From contig NC_134571.1 in NCBI RefSeq assembly GCF_050947875.1, forward strand, positions 227,674,024 through 227,738,023: a stretch of 64,000 nucleotides of DNA, read 5' to 3'. A program made the translations under genes and the position numbers. The notes below the pieces were generated by a model. It was not told the DNA's origin, made no database searches, and was given only the letters and a program-made list of their open reading frames with translations. The DNA comes from Dermacentor variabilis. Taxonomy: Eukaryota > Arthropoda > Arachnida > Ixodida > Ixodidae. Positions 54,193-64,000 of this stretch are shown in pieces (positions within the stretch are counted from its first letter, which is position 1; every line of letters starts with the position of its first letter).

Positions 54193-54945
54193 GTGTCTCC
54201 AAGACAGAGAGAGATTATGGAGGCAGAGATACAGCGCATGCTAGAGTTGGGAGTTATTGAGCCCGCTGAGAGTGACTACACGTCACCGCTAATACTGGTA
54301 GAAACCCCTAACAAGGACCCTCGTCCGTGTGTTGACTACAGGAAGTTAAATGCCATCACTAGGGATCAGCTGTACCCGATACCCAACATTGAGGATCGAA
54401 TTGAAAGAGTTAGCGCTGCTAAATACATTTCAACTATAGATCTCGTGCGGGGGTACTGGCAAGTTCCCCTTTCAGAAAGTGCCAGCCGCTACGCCGCATT
54501 CATCTCACCTGTAGGCACTTTCCGCCCTCTCGCACTCAGCTTCGGGCTGAAGAACGCGCCGTTTAGCTTCTCTAAGTTAATGGATATTGTCCTAAAAGAC
54601 TTGCAGGAGTTCGCCTTGCCCTATCTTGATGATGTAGCAATTTTTTCGGACAGCTGGGAACAACACGTATTGCACCTCAAACAGGTGTTCTCACGGTTGA
54701 GGGAAGCCGGCTTAACGATGAAAGCGAAAAAGTGTAGGTTTGGTTGTTCGCAGGTTACTTATCTGGGCCATGTTGTCGGTCAGGGCATGAGACGGCCGGC
54801 TGAGCTGAAAATAGCTACGATTGGAGAATTTTCTCAGCCGCGCACGAAAACGGACCTTCGTTCATTTTTGGGACTTGTGGGGTACTATCAACGGTACATT
54901 CCGAATTACTCGCAATTGGCAAGTCCATTAACAGACGCCCTCTGA
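54193..54945 (+). pseudogene. Reverse transcriptase of the Gmr1-like element
   Basis: A 250-codon frame with all RT blocks: 'MLELGVIEPAESDYTSPLIL' (16-35), 'PCVDYRKLNAITRDQLYPI' (45-63), 'STIDLVRGYWQVPLSE' (80-95), 'FRPLALSFGLKNAPFSF' (110-126) and catalytic 'PYLDDVAIF' (143-151, Y-L-D-D at 144-147). The thumb ('VTYLGHVVGQGMRRP') and connection ('DLRSFLGLVGYYQRYIPN') follow. It is of clear Ty3/gypsy type. A TGA at 54943-54945 ends it before RNase H. Confidence 0.9.
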
Positions 54946-55460
54946 AAGGGAGCACCGAGTAACGTACACTGGGATAAGGACAAAGAGAACGCTTTCCAAA
55001 GTTTGAAAACGCTATTGGTTTCTCGTCCTGTGCTTCGCGCGCCAGACTTACACAGAGGAATTCATAGTTCAATGCGACGCAAGCGACAGAGGTATGGGCG
55101 TGGTACTTAGGTCGGCGACGATAACGAGGAGCACCCTATCCTCTATGCCAGCCGTAAACTAAATGTAAGGGGGAAGCCTACAGCGCTTCAGAGAAGGAAT
55201 GCGCTTGTTTAGTTTGGGCCACCCAGAAGTTGTCGTGTTACTTGTACGGAGCGAAGTTCATCTTCGAGACCGACCACTGTCCTCTGACGTGGCTCAATCA
55301 AATGTCACACAAAAATGGCCGCTTGCTCCGATGGAGCCTCACTCTCCAAGAGTACAACTTCTCCGTTAGATATAAGAAGGGAAAGTTGCATAGCAATGCA
55401 ACTTTCCTGAGCAGGATTGAGCAGGCTAATTTGAATTCCGCGTTTGAAGGTCCCGCCTAA
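54946..55460 (+). pseudogene. RNase H of the Gmr1-like element, frameshifted
   Basis: After the stop, the connection to RNase H is spread over several frames. The last part is clear at 55230-55460: 'AKFIFETDHCPLTWLNQM', 'RLLRWSLTLQEYNFSVRY' and 'LHSNATFLSR'. 'ETDHCPL' supplies a catalytic Asp. The start ('LYASRKLN'-like, near 55140) is broken. No integrase follows; 396 bp of non-coding sequence leads to the 3' LTR. Confidence 0.75.
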
Positions 55461-55856
55461 ATTTTAGGGTTACTAGTGTTAATTTTATTAAGCGAAGAAG
55501 ATCCCCTCTCATTTAGCAGGATTCCCTCCATGATTGCTGAATTTGTCAGCAGGAATTTGCTTCAGAAATTGGCATAGCGAAATGCAGCATTTTTTTTTGT
55601 TTCTGCACGTATGTTTTTTTTTGAAGCCTAGCGGGTCTAAAGTGAGAGCCAATGCACGTCATCTCGGCGCAGAGCCGTGTTGTGGGGTTCATTTTGCAGT
55701 TGCCTGTCCTTGTTGGATGTTTTGGGGCGGTGACATCAATACACAAGTGGTCGCTGCAAGCCAAGACATCAATCCCCCACTGACCACCAGCCGTTCTCTT
55801 CCTGCCAAGCGTTTGTCAGCGCTAGACAGTCGAGATTTTTCGGGTCATGGAGGCGC
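55461..55856 (+). other. Non-coding 3' internal region of the Gmr1-like element
   Basis: No conserved frame. It ends '...gggtcatggaggcgc' before the LTR, only a weak polypurine tract. A frame at 55534-55962 runs into the LTR and is not conserved. Confidence 0.5.
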
Positions 55857-56541
55857 TGTTAAGTATGGCGAGCTGCAATGCAGGATTGCCACCCAATTAC
55901 GACTGGGGAACAAGACGCGCATCCCCCACTCTCCGTCGCTTCAGCTAGGATGCGTTCGATGAAGCGCGATTTGTGCTGAAAACCGCCGCCATCCTCTAGT
56001 CCCATCGCCGTTGTGACGGAATGAGTTCGGCGGATGAACTATTGTGCTCGAACTCCCCAGCGCGGACCTGATCTGCTACGCTTGCGCGAGCTGCCGCGGG
56101 AAAGCCGTTTTTTGTTGCTTCCCACGCGCCGACCGGGACGCAAGACAACAAGCTACCCAGAATGGCTCCAAGCTTCCTGGAATGGCTCCCCTCTGGCGTC
56201 GGCTCCGGACATAATGTGTGTGCCTTTGTGTGTGTAAACGGTCCTGCGGGGCGGCGGACCGAGTGTTTAAAAACTGCTGTTGTGCGGGTGCTCGACACAC
56301 TTTTCTTAAGCAGTCATGTTGGACTGACACTCTTTTTCTTAAGCAGTCATGTTAGACTAATTTAAATACTGTAAATAAACCCATATTCCTCGTTCTCGAT
56401 GAGAAGCAGTTCCTCCCTTCATCAACGTCCTCAGCGTGGATAAGTTGGACGACGGCGTGGGCCAGCTACCTTCGAATTCATGCCGGACTCCAATCTTGAC
56501 AACGGATCACGAGCGACGGGATTGAGCCCCCAATCTTGACA
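55857..56541 (+). repeat. 3' LTR of the Gmr1-like element
   Basis: TGTTAAG...CTTGACA, 685 bp, nearly identical to the 5' LTR except for a ~50-bp gap, small indels and about eleven substitutions, mostly transitions. Confidence 0.9.
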
Positions 56542-56729
56542 ATGCATTGGTTAAAACGTAGTGTTTCAACTTTTGGTCGCGCAAACACGGCGGTGCGTCA
56601 TCTCCATTGGGCGGCCCGGAAGAACAACAAGCCTCAGAGATCGGAACAACGGCCTCCAAGCGCCCTGTGCGTTTGCGCGTGAAGCCACATCAACATCAGC
56701 ATCATTTCGACGCTGTGCCAGAGAGCGTT

Positions 56730-57011
56730 ATGGCGCCGTGCAAGCGAGGACTCACGTCATTCCCAAGCTCGGATAAAAAAAGCCGCCGAGTGCTCAGCAT
56801 AGAAGAAAAATTAGACATCGTCCGTGCTATCGAATGTGACACGAAAAAGTCGGCGCTGGCACGCGACAAGGATCTGCTGTTGACTATGGTGTATGGCATT
56901 TGGAATGCGAAGAAGTTGCTCGGCAGTGCTGCTGTGACTGCGAAGACATGTCGGCTACGAGGTTTCACTTTTCGCTATTGTTGCCTCTGTTGTTGCCGAA
57001 GTGTCGCCTAG
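56730..57011 (+). pseudogene. CENP-B-type helix-turn-helix of Tigger-like copy 2
   Basis: From the ATG at 56730 the frame reads 'MAPCKRGLTSFPSSDKKSRR', then 'VLSIEEKLDIVRAIECDTKK' and 'MVYGIWNAKKLLG'. This is the N-terminal psq/CENP-B-like DNA-binding domain of Tigger/pogo transposases. It then runs into an acidic stretch (57000-57060) in another frame and a tail near 57270-57350. The central DDE nuclease is missing, as in copy 1, where this ATG is GTG. Confidence 0.75.
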
Positions 57012-57558
57012 CGACAGCGATAAGGACGACACGGAAAGCGACAGCACGGGCGATTCAGGCCTGACAGTGGCAGAAGCTACGCGTTACGTCAGCTTAATGA
57101 ATGCAATCGTCGTGACGAGAACAGGTGCGCGATAACGTAACTCTATTCCAAACAAAAAGTATTCCAAACTCCGGCACCCAGCAATGAAAATGCGCCCCTG
57201 GAACTCCTGCAGCACTACTGCCCGCATGCATAGAGAACATGCAACGGCAACGAGGAATCTGCCATGCGAATGTTTGCCGAGAAAAGGGGGCTGATTGAAA
57301 AGCTGGCACACAGCTTCAGTAAGTTTGAGGCTGCTGTTGTGCTAGGCCGCCACGGCATCAAACGAAAATAACACTTTTGTCGCGCGAAGTGAATAAATAC
57401 CGCATGTTTTTTTCGCCTTTCATCGCACTCTCTCCGAGTTCCGTTTTTGACAGGTAAGTGGGCGATCTCATGCTATTTCAGTTAAACAGTACTACTGTTT
57501 AGTAGTACGTAGTTTTTCCGAGCTCCGGCAAACTACGGTTTAACGAGGTTTCACTGTA

Positions 57559-58380
57559 CATGAGTTTACATTTGGTAGGATTGAGGGACATTAGCCAATC
57601 ATTGCACCCATTTAGTACGCTGTTAAGATCTTTCTGAAGGATATGTTGATCATGACAATCAGTAATGGCGTGGTAAATGACGCAATCATCAGCGAACATT
57701 CGAATACTACCTGGAAACATACAGGGGTAAGTCGTTAATATGTATTGAGAATCGGAAGACAGACCCTTGTGGGACACCTGAGGTAACTGGGAGGGGGTTT
57801 GGACAGTTGGCAGCTACGATTGACTGAGAACGATTAGTTAGGAATTCTTTAATATATTTAAGAATGTTAGGATGCAGGTTCAGCTTTGAAAAGTTTAGGC
57901 ACAGATGGTAGTGAAGAACTTTGTCAAAAGCTTTTCCAATATCGAGAAAGATGAAGTCAGTTTGCAAAGATGTAGTCAGTTTCATGTTAGTCAATATTAG
58001 TGTGCAAGTTGTGAAGGAATAGTGCTAGTTGGGTTTTGCAAGAGAAGCCCTTACAGAACTCATCCTGTGAAGGATGGAAAGATTCCATGAAGTTCATAAC
58101 TTCAGAGCAGATGATGTGTTCCATGATTTTACAAGGTGCACTAGTTAATGAAATGGGGTGGTAATTCAAGGATGAGTCTCCGTTACCCGATTTGTAGACT
58201 GGAACAACCTTGCCCATTTTCCAATCAACTGGCATAATTTCTGAGGAGAGTAACTGTGAAAAAATGAGACATATATATGCTGTACAAATTGATTGCACGT
58301 TATTCAGAAGTTTCAAATTACAGAACTTATTCAAATCTAGGCCGATGGTTTTTTTTTTCAGATAATCATATACCAAACTG
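57559..58380 (-). pseudogene. CR1-like LINE (outer host of the nest), RT part
   Basis: Minus-strand frames: 58376-57987 ('WKMGKVVPVYKSGN', 'KIMEHIICSEVMNFME', 'DEFCKGFSCKTQLALFLH'), 57994-57707 ('DFIFLDIGKAFDKVLHYH', 'VTSGVPQGSVF') and 57777 onward ('MFADDCVIYHAI', 'WLMSLNPTKCKLMY'). The catalytic F-A-D-D is intact. The sequence stops at the TA of the Tigger-like insertion and resumes in phase at 49863. Two frame shifts make it dead. The 5' side ends near a T-run at 58350-58358. Confidence 0.85.
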
Positions 58381-58534
58381 TAGGGTCGGCTTAGATTCGA
58401 GGATATTAAAAAGTGCGCCAGTTTGTAATTGAGAATAATAAATATGGGGCATAGCTGGCACCATCTAAAAACAGTCAGTGTCGCAGCCGCTACTAGCCAT
58501 GCCAGTAGCCAACTGAAGTTAACAGAAAGGTCGT

Positions 58535-59037
58535 ATTAACAGAAACGCTGTTAGGTTTATATTTGGCAAATATTGTAGAGTTGATTCCCCATCCAACCTA
58601 ACGCAATTAAACTGTATTTATACTCTAGAAGCCTGGAGAAAGTTTAGTTGCCTTTCATTTCTTTATAATTGTATGTTTGGTAACATAAAAATAGATCTGC
58701 CTGTCAGTATAAAACCCCTAACAACACGACACACACGCCATGGCCATGAATTTGCACTAACCCCAATCTTTGCCCGATCAAAATCTTTCAAATTTAGTTA
58801 TTTTTCTACAACTGTGGAAGATTGGAATTCATTGCCGTCTGATATTTTTGGTTTCAATAATTTTCTCGCCGAGTTGGAGTGTCACCTTCTCTCTTACACT
58901 TTCTTTTTCCTTTTTCTTTCTTTCTTGCTTTTTGTTGTCTGTTGCTTTGTACATTCATGTTGGATGTAACCTACACCTGCTTGGGCCACCACATTGGCCT
59001 GCAGTATTTTGAAATAAATAAATAATAAATAAATAAG
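58535..59037 (+). pseudogene. CR1-like LINE 3' end (plus strand)
   Basis: Reads 'PSNLTQLNCIYTLEAWRKF', 'HTRHGHEFALTPIFARSKSF' and 'VEDWNSLPSDIF', the CR1-like C-terminal block, then a pyrimidine-rich 3' UTR with 'cctgcagtattttgaa' and (AATAA) repeats. 5'-truncated. Confidence 0.7.
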
Positions 59038-59069
59038 TACATGAGCGATGTCGTCATTTTGGACTGTGT

Positions 59070-59598
59070 CGTATCGGAGTGTGGTGTGGCATTATCGTAA
59101 CCACTATAGTGCTGCTTTCAAATGAAAAGTTGTATTAGCCGCAGAGACATTGTCAAACGTACAACCTGTGCGGGACTTCAGCAGTGATGAGAAAAACATC
59201 TGTCATTGGAGCGGGCAATGGGAGACTGTTTTTTACATATGCCGCAATGAAGAGATGACAGCGATAAGAAAGATAAGTGTGCGATAACAGAGAGGAGCTG
59301 TTCACCGAGATCGCACCATGTTTTGACGTGAAGGAGCCTTGCCACACTGTCTGCGCATGTGTGGGCATGCGCACGCGAGCTTGTGTTGTCTGCAAGCGTG
59401 CGAGGCTAGCAGCGATGATGCCGTAGAGTGAGTTCAGCATGATCATATTAAATAAATGCCGTTTTCATTTTGTGAATGCTGCCCTCACTTTCTTGTTCGG
59501 CCTACAGTTGAGGCAAGTTTTTTTTTATTTGTTCTGGCTTTCGACATTCGGGGGTTGGCTTAGAAATGGGGCCAGCCCAGATTAGAGTAAATATGGTA
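59070..59598 (+). mobile_element. Tigger-like derivative, right part
   Basis: A broken frame near 59105-59230 reads 'SAAFK', 'KVVLAAET' and 'VRDFSSDEKNICHWSGQ', an N-terminal helix-turn-helix found in some pogo/Tigger-like transposases. The right end '(g)agtaaatatggta' at 59585-59598 is the reverse of the 22398 left end ('TACCGTATTTACTC'). No nuclease domain; the left end is not located. Confidence 0.5.
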
Positions 59599-59635
59599 AT
59601 AGGGTCGACACCAGCCGACAATGAAAGCTACATAT

Positions 59636-60049
59636 TGTCACGTGGTGGTGACGTGGTGGTTGTCACGTGGTGGTGAACGACAAAAGTAACTTTTATTGGG
59701 CGAACCTGTGCACACAAAACAGGCTACACTTATAGCACAACGATGGCGGCGAACACGCTCGGCGATCGTCGAAAATCTGATCAGCGGGTCAAGCGCGTCG
59801 GCTTTTATACAGCAGTCATCGAATGTTCCAGACTAATCGTTGGGACCTGCATGCCTTCTACAAAGTTCTACACCATTCGTGTCAAGCGATGAAATCAGAT
59901 AACACAAGGTTCGGCGACAACAGACAGCGGATAGAAGCATCGATAACTTTCCAGAAACTTCGGATACATGCAGACGCTTCCCGCCCTGTGCGATAACATT
60001 TGTTAGGCGGCGAAACGTGGTCGCCCGTTAAATATAAGTATACGTGTCA
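59636..60049 (-). repeat. 3' LTR of gypsy element 3
   Basis: About 414 bp, TG at one side and CA at the other. It is placed by the polypurine tract next to it and by the pol gene reading toward it on the minus strand. The outer edge has three 'cacgtggtggt'-type repeats (59639-59683). The partner LTR is beyond the window. Confidence 0.75.
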
Positions 60050-60063
60050 ATAACCCCCTCTTA
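60050..60063 (-). other. Polypurine tract
   Basis: On the minus strand 'aagagggggttat' directly precedes the LTR, the usual plus-strand primer site. Confidence 0.7.
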
Positions 60064-60150
60064 AAAAGCATCGACCCGATGCTGCAAACAAACGAAAGTA
60101 ATAAAAGAAAAGCACTCCTAGCAAAGAAAACAACAAAATAAGGAAGTTCG

Positions 60151-63100
60151 TCAGCGTCCGTAAAAGGGTTTAAGACGCACCACGTGGACCATTTCAGATC
60201 GTGCGCGGCGTCGCTGTGAATGCGAAATGCCGTCTAGCACGACCTCATAGTCCAGTGCGCCAATACGTCGGATGACTTTGTAGGGTCCGAAATAGAGTCG
60301 CAATAGTTTCTCACTCTGTCCTCGTCGGCGTATCGGGGTCCATACTCAAACACGGTCGCCGGGCTGGTACTCGACGAAGCATCGTCGGAGGTTGTAGTGT
60401 CGGCTGTCGGTATGCTGCTGGTTTTTGATCCGCAGACGGGCGAGCTGTCGGGCTTTTTCGGCGTGCTGTGGATAGGTAGCGACGTCAAGATTCTCTTCGT
60501 CGGTTACGTGCGGCAGCATGGCGTCGAGCGTCGTCGCCGGGTTCCTGCCGTAAACCAACTTGAACGGCGTGATCTGTGTTGTTTCTTGCACCGCCGTGTT
60601 GTAAGCGACTGTTATGTACGGCAGGACGGCATCCCAGGTCTTGCGTTCGATGTCGATGCACATTGCTAGCATGTCTACGAGGGTCTTATTTAGTCGCTCC
60701 GTAAGACCATTCGTCTGTGGGTGGTAGGCAGTTGTCTTCATGTGCCTTATCTGACTGTATTGCAGAATGGCCTGGGTGAGCTCCGCTGTAAAGGCCGTTT
60801 CTCTGTCGGTGATGAGGACTTCTGGGGCGCTATGTCGCAGCAGGATGTTTTCGACAAAGAATTTCGCTACAGCGGCGCTACCTTTCGGCAGTGCTTCAGT
60901 TTCAGCGAAGCGGGTGAGGTAGTCCGTCGCCACGACGATCCACTTATTTCCGGTTATTGACGTCGGAAAGGGTGCCAGCAAGTCCATCCCGATCTGCTGG
61001 AATGGTTGGCAAGGAGGCTCGATTGGCTGTAGTAATCCGGCTGGCCTTGCCGGCGGTGTCTTGCGTCGCTGACAGTCTCGGCATGTTCTAACATAACGGG
61101 CGACGTCGGCGGTCAGGCGCGGCCAATAATACCTTTCCTGTATCCTCGACAGCGTCCGGGAGAATCCAAGGTGCCCAGTGGTTGGATCGTCGTGTAGTGC
61201 GTGCAATACTTCTGGACGCAGTCCTGACGGGACAACAAGAAGGTAGTTGGCGCGCACTGGTAAGAAGTTCCTTACGAGTAGGTTGTTTTGAAGTGAGAAC
61301 GAAGATAATCCTCGCTTAATTGCCCTAGGGACAACGTCGGTGTGCCCTTCCAAATACTCGATGAGATTTTTCCACTCCGGGTCTGCTCGCTGCTGTTCAG
61401 CGAAGTCTTCTGCGCTTAAAATGCCGAGGAAGGCGTCGTCATCTTCGTCATCTTGCGGCGGCGAGTCAATGGGGGCACGTGATAGGCAATTGGCATCAGA
61501 GCGTTTTCGTCCGGACTTATAGGTTACAGTGATATCATATTCTTGCAGTCTTAGGCTCCACCGCGCCAGCCATCCTGAAGGATCCTTTAAATTTGCTAGC
61601 CAATACAAAGCGTGATGGTCACTGATGACTTTGAATGGCCTGCCATATAGGTACGGGCGAAATTTCGCTGTAGCCCAAACGATGGCGAGGCATTCTTTTT
61701 TGGTTGTAGAATAATTGCCTTCCGCTTTTGACAACGACCGGCTAGCGTAAGCTATCACGTGTTCATGACCATCTTTTCTCTGGACTAGCACGGCACCGAG
61801 GCCTAGGCTACTGGCGTCAGTGTGGATTTCGGTATCGGCGTGCTCGTCGAAGTGCGCAAGTACGGGCGGCGACTGCATGCGTCGTTTTAGTTCTTGAAAT
61901 GCGTCGGCCTGCGGCGTTTCCCACTTGAACTCGACGTCACATTTAGTTAGCTGTGTCAGCAGCTCAGCGATACGTGAAAAGTCTTTGACAAATCGCCTGT
62001 AGTAGGCACAGATGCCAAGAAATCTACGCACTGTCTTCTTGTCGATGGGCTGCGGGAACTTTGCAATGGCAGCTCTCTTCTGCGGGTCGGGGCGAACTCC
62101 AGACTTGCTGATGACGTGGCCTAGGAACAGAAGCTCATCGTAAGCGAAGCGGCACTTTTCTGGCTTCAGAGTGAGCCCTGATGACCTGATGGCTTCTAGT
62201 ACTGTCGCAAGCCGCCTAAGGTGATCGTCGAAATTTTCGGCGAAGACGACGACGTCATCGAAGTAAACAAGACAGGTCTGCCACTTCAATCCTGCTAACA
62301 CCGTGTCCATGACACGCTGGAATGTTGCAGGCACCAAGCAGAGTCCGAATGGCATGACCTTGAACTCGTAGAGGCCATCTGGCGTGATGAAGGCGGTCTT
62401 TTCGCGATCTCTCTCGTCGACTTCTATTTGCCAGTAACTAGACTTGAGATCCATCGATGAGAAGTATTTTGCGTTGCAGAGCCGATCTAATGCGTCGTCT
62501 ATCCGTGGTACGGGGCATACATCCTTCTTTGTGATTTTGTTCAGTTGACGATAATCGACGCAGAAACGTAAGGTGCCGTCCTTTTTCTTCACCAAGACAA
62601 CAGGGGATGCCCACGGGCTTTTCGACGGCTGGATGATGTCGTCGCGCAGCATTTCGTTGACTTGTTGTCTTATAGCTTCACGTTCTCGCGATGAAACTCG
62701 GTAAGGGCTCAGGCGGAGTGGTCGAGCACTCTCCTCGATTATTATGCGATGCTTGGCGACTGGTGCTTGTCGAATCCTCAATGACGTCGAAAAGCAGCCT
62801 TTGTATCGTTGGAGCAGACTTTTGAGCTGCTGTTGCTTAATCACGGGGAGACTTGGATTAATGTCGTAGTCTGGTTCGAGAACCATGGTCGTCAGGGTAG
62901 ATGCGGCGGAATCCGAGAGGACAAACGCATTACTGGTTTCCAGAATTTCCTCGATGTACGCGATCGTCGTGCCCTTGTTGACGTGCTTGAACTCCTGGCT
63001 GAAGTTTGTCAGCAACACTTCAGCTTTCCCTCCATGCAGTCGAGCGATTCCTCTCGCGACGCAAATTTCATGGTCTAACAGTAGACGTTGGTCACCCTCG

Positions 63101-63540
63101 ATGATGCCTTCTACGTCGGCAGGCGTTTTGATGCCTACGGATATGACAATGCTGGAGTGAGGCAGGATGCTGACTTGACTTTCGAGCACACTTAAGGCAT
63201 GGTGACTACTAGAGCTCTCCGGCGGTATCGCTCGATCTTCCGACAGCGTTATGGACTTCGACTTCAGGTCAACGATTGCGCCGTGTTGGTTCAGGAAGTC
63301 CATGCCGAGAATGACATCTCGCGAATACTGTTGGAGGATAACGAAGGTGGCAGGGTAAGTCCGGTCATGAACGGTAAGTCTTGCCGTGCAGATTCCAGTT
63401 GGTGTAATGAGGTATCCTCCAGCGGTCCGAATTTGGGGACCCTCCCATGCAGTCTTAACCTTCTTCAACTGGGCGGCGATGTGTCCATTCATTACGGAGT
63501 AATCGGCCACTGTGTCGACTAAGGCAGTGACTGCATGGCG
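60151..63540 (-). CDS. Gypsy pol polyprotein (PR-RT-RNase H-IN), one internal stop
   Basis: A 1,054-codon uninterrupted frame (63510-60346) that stays open in phase to 60151 after a single TGA at 60346-60348. Upstream of its first Met the frame already contains the protease site, read as V-D-T-V-A instead of D-T-G-A. Numbering from that Met: protease block 'VILGMDFLNQHG' 66-77; RT 'RFCVDYRQLNKITKKD' 315-330, D354, Y-F-D-D 416-419; RNase H D565, E606, D631; integrase H773, H780, C810, C813; catalytic D843, D902 and E938, with 35 residues between the last two. 'TDRETAF' has Glu where Gly is usual. The C-terminal SH3-like region lies after the TGA, ending 'MVHVVRLKPFYGR'. Pol appears to be in a different frame from gag, as in many gypsy elements. 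Recent insertion, probably just inactivated. Confidence 0.9.
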
Positions 63541-64000
63541 TCGAGAAGCACGTCGAGGTCGGTGGTTCTTTGTCTGGCGTTGCAGTTGGGTCTTGGCGTC
63601 GGATCACGGCTGCGTCGTGTTGAACTGAAGCTGGAACGTCGCGTCGTCAAGTCGTCTTTCGTCGGAGTAGTCTTCGCTTCCCAACTTCTTCGGGACGGCG
63701 GCGTGTCGTCATTAGGTCGTCGAGATGGTTTCTTCGTCGTCTTCGTCGGCGGCGGAGGATCTTCGTCAGTTCGACGAGCAACCGCACCTCCATTGGTTGC
63801 TGCTTTTAGTTTTCCGGATATGGGCTCGCAGAGCGTTCCCAGGCTGGGCCGGTGTATGGTCGGTGCTGCGGCGACAGGTAGCGGCCTGGTGACGGCGAAC
63901 GGTACGGTCGTCGAGGGCTCCATTGAGTAGCGGCGAGGTAGTCGACGATGTCACGTGGGCGCTCTCCAAGCTGTGGACGCGGCGCGTTGACGGCGAACCC
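63519..64000 (-). pseudogene. gag C-terminal region of gypsy element 3, cut by window edge
   Basis: The minus-strand frame 63923-63519 is Pro/Thr/Arg/Ser-rich ('RTDEDPPPPTKTTKKPSRRP') and ends '...DAMQSLP', overlapping the pol frame at the protease. A second frame (63969-63766) with 'RRSTDHTPAQPGNALRAHI' overlaps, so a frame break or the gag/pol shift lies here. No CCHC knuckle is visible; it may lie beyond the edge. Gag forms the particle in this family. Confidence 0.45.

Larger units (their letters stand above)
50004..56541 (+). mobile_element. Gmr1-like Ty3/gypsy LTR retrotransposon (integrase before RT)
   Basis: A 6.5-kb element with LTRs of 734 and 685 bp. The interior order is gag with coiled coil, SCAN-like region and CCHC knuckle, then protease-like, integrase, reverse transcriptase, RNase H. 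Ordinary Ty3/gypsy elements have integrase last; the reversed order with gypsy-type RT is the hallmark of Gmr1-like elements. The flanks ACGC (50000-50003) and ATGC (56542-56545) are a 4-bp target duplication with one C-to-T change at a CpG. About eleven substitutions and one ~50-bp gap separate the LTRs by eye, so insertion is fairly young. Frame breaks in pol make it inactive. Confidence 0.85.
49866..57556 (+). mobile_element. Tigger-like transposon copy 2, hosting an LTR element
   Basis: The left end CAGTAAAACCTCATTAAACC and the right end, reversed, CAGTGAAACCTCGTTAAACC are flanked by TA (49864-49865, 57557-57558). Its own sequence is 49866-50003 plus 56542-57556, about 1.15 kb, collinear with the copy at 2310-3403. 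The Gmr1-like retrotransposon lies inside it. It encodes a CENP-B-type helix-turn-helix but no DDE domain. Confidence 0.85.

Overview
The window looks like repeat-dense nuclear DNA of an arthropod, most likely a hard tick. That call rests on the mix of mobile-element families seen here: CR1-like and RTE-like LINEs, P-element/THAP, Tigger/pogo and Harbinger DNA transposons, TTAA-flanked elements, a characteristic tRNA-derived SINE, and Ty3/gypsy elements. There is no bacterial gene organisation, and I see no rRNA or functional tRNA gene. Almost every long open frame belongs to a transposable element, and most are broken. The only sequence with the look of an ordinary host gene is a splice-site-bounded C2H2 zinc-finger exon at 40368-40454 (minus), with a weaker candidate exon at 42261-42360.

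Layout. 0.2-2 kb: P-element-like transposase remnant with a SINE in its presumed intron. 2.3-3.4 kb: internally deleted Tigger-like element. 6.2-6.7 kb: LINE fragment. 6.9-12.06 kb: complete but decayed Ty3/gypsy element with 150-bp LTRs. 12.5-14.1 kb: hairpins, including one with roughly 250-bp arms, and a (CA)n tract. 15.3-17.85 kb: RTE-like LINE (minus) ending in a trinucleotide tail. 18.1-22.4 kb: CR1-like LINE (plus) with a 2A-like peptide, split by a TTAA-flanked transposon. 22.4-26.0 kb: stacked DNA transposons around a LINE with a 597-codon reverse-transcriptase frame. 26.3-34.7 kb: mostly non-coding, with TTAA-element pieces, palindromes, tandem duplications and a P-element C-terminal fragment. 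35.1-36.6 kb: CR1-like LINE (minus). 36.8-37.2 kb: THAP-domain start (minus). 38.5-39.5 kb: Harbinger element inside a TTAA element. 40-43.8 kb: zinc-finger exon region and a decayed ~140-bp repeat. 43.85-46.34 kb: near full-length Tigger-like transposon with a broken transposase. 46.3-49.5 kb: LINE 3' ends and a CR1-like LINE with ORF1. 49.5-58.4 kb: a three-level nest. 58.5-59.6 kb: LINE 3' end and another Tigger-like derivative. 59.6 kb to the right edge: a young Ty3/gypsy element (minus) running out of the window.

The most notable object is the LTR retrotransposon at 50004-56541. Its core is of Ty3/gypsy type, but integrase lies upstream of reverse transcriptase, and its gag carries a SCAN-like region and a CCHC knuckle, as expected for Gmr1-like elements. 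It sits inside a Tigger-like transposon, which sits inside a CR1-like LINE. Flanking duplications and reading-frame continuity give the order of insertion. The window therefore has no pathway or operon; its logic is successive transposition, with autonomous elements (RT, integrase, transposase) alongside non-autonomous derivatives that probably relied on relatives elsewhere.
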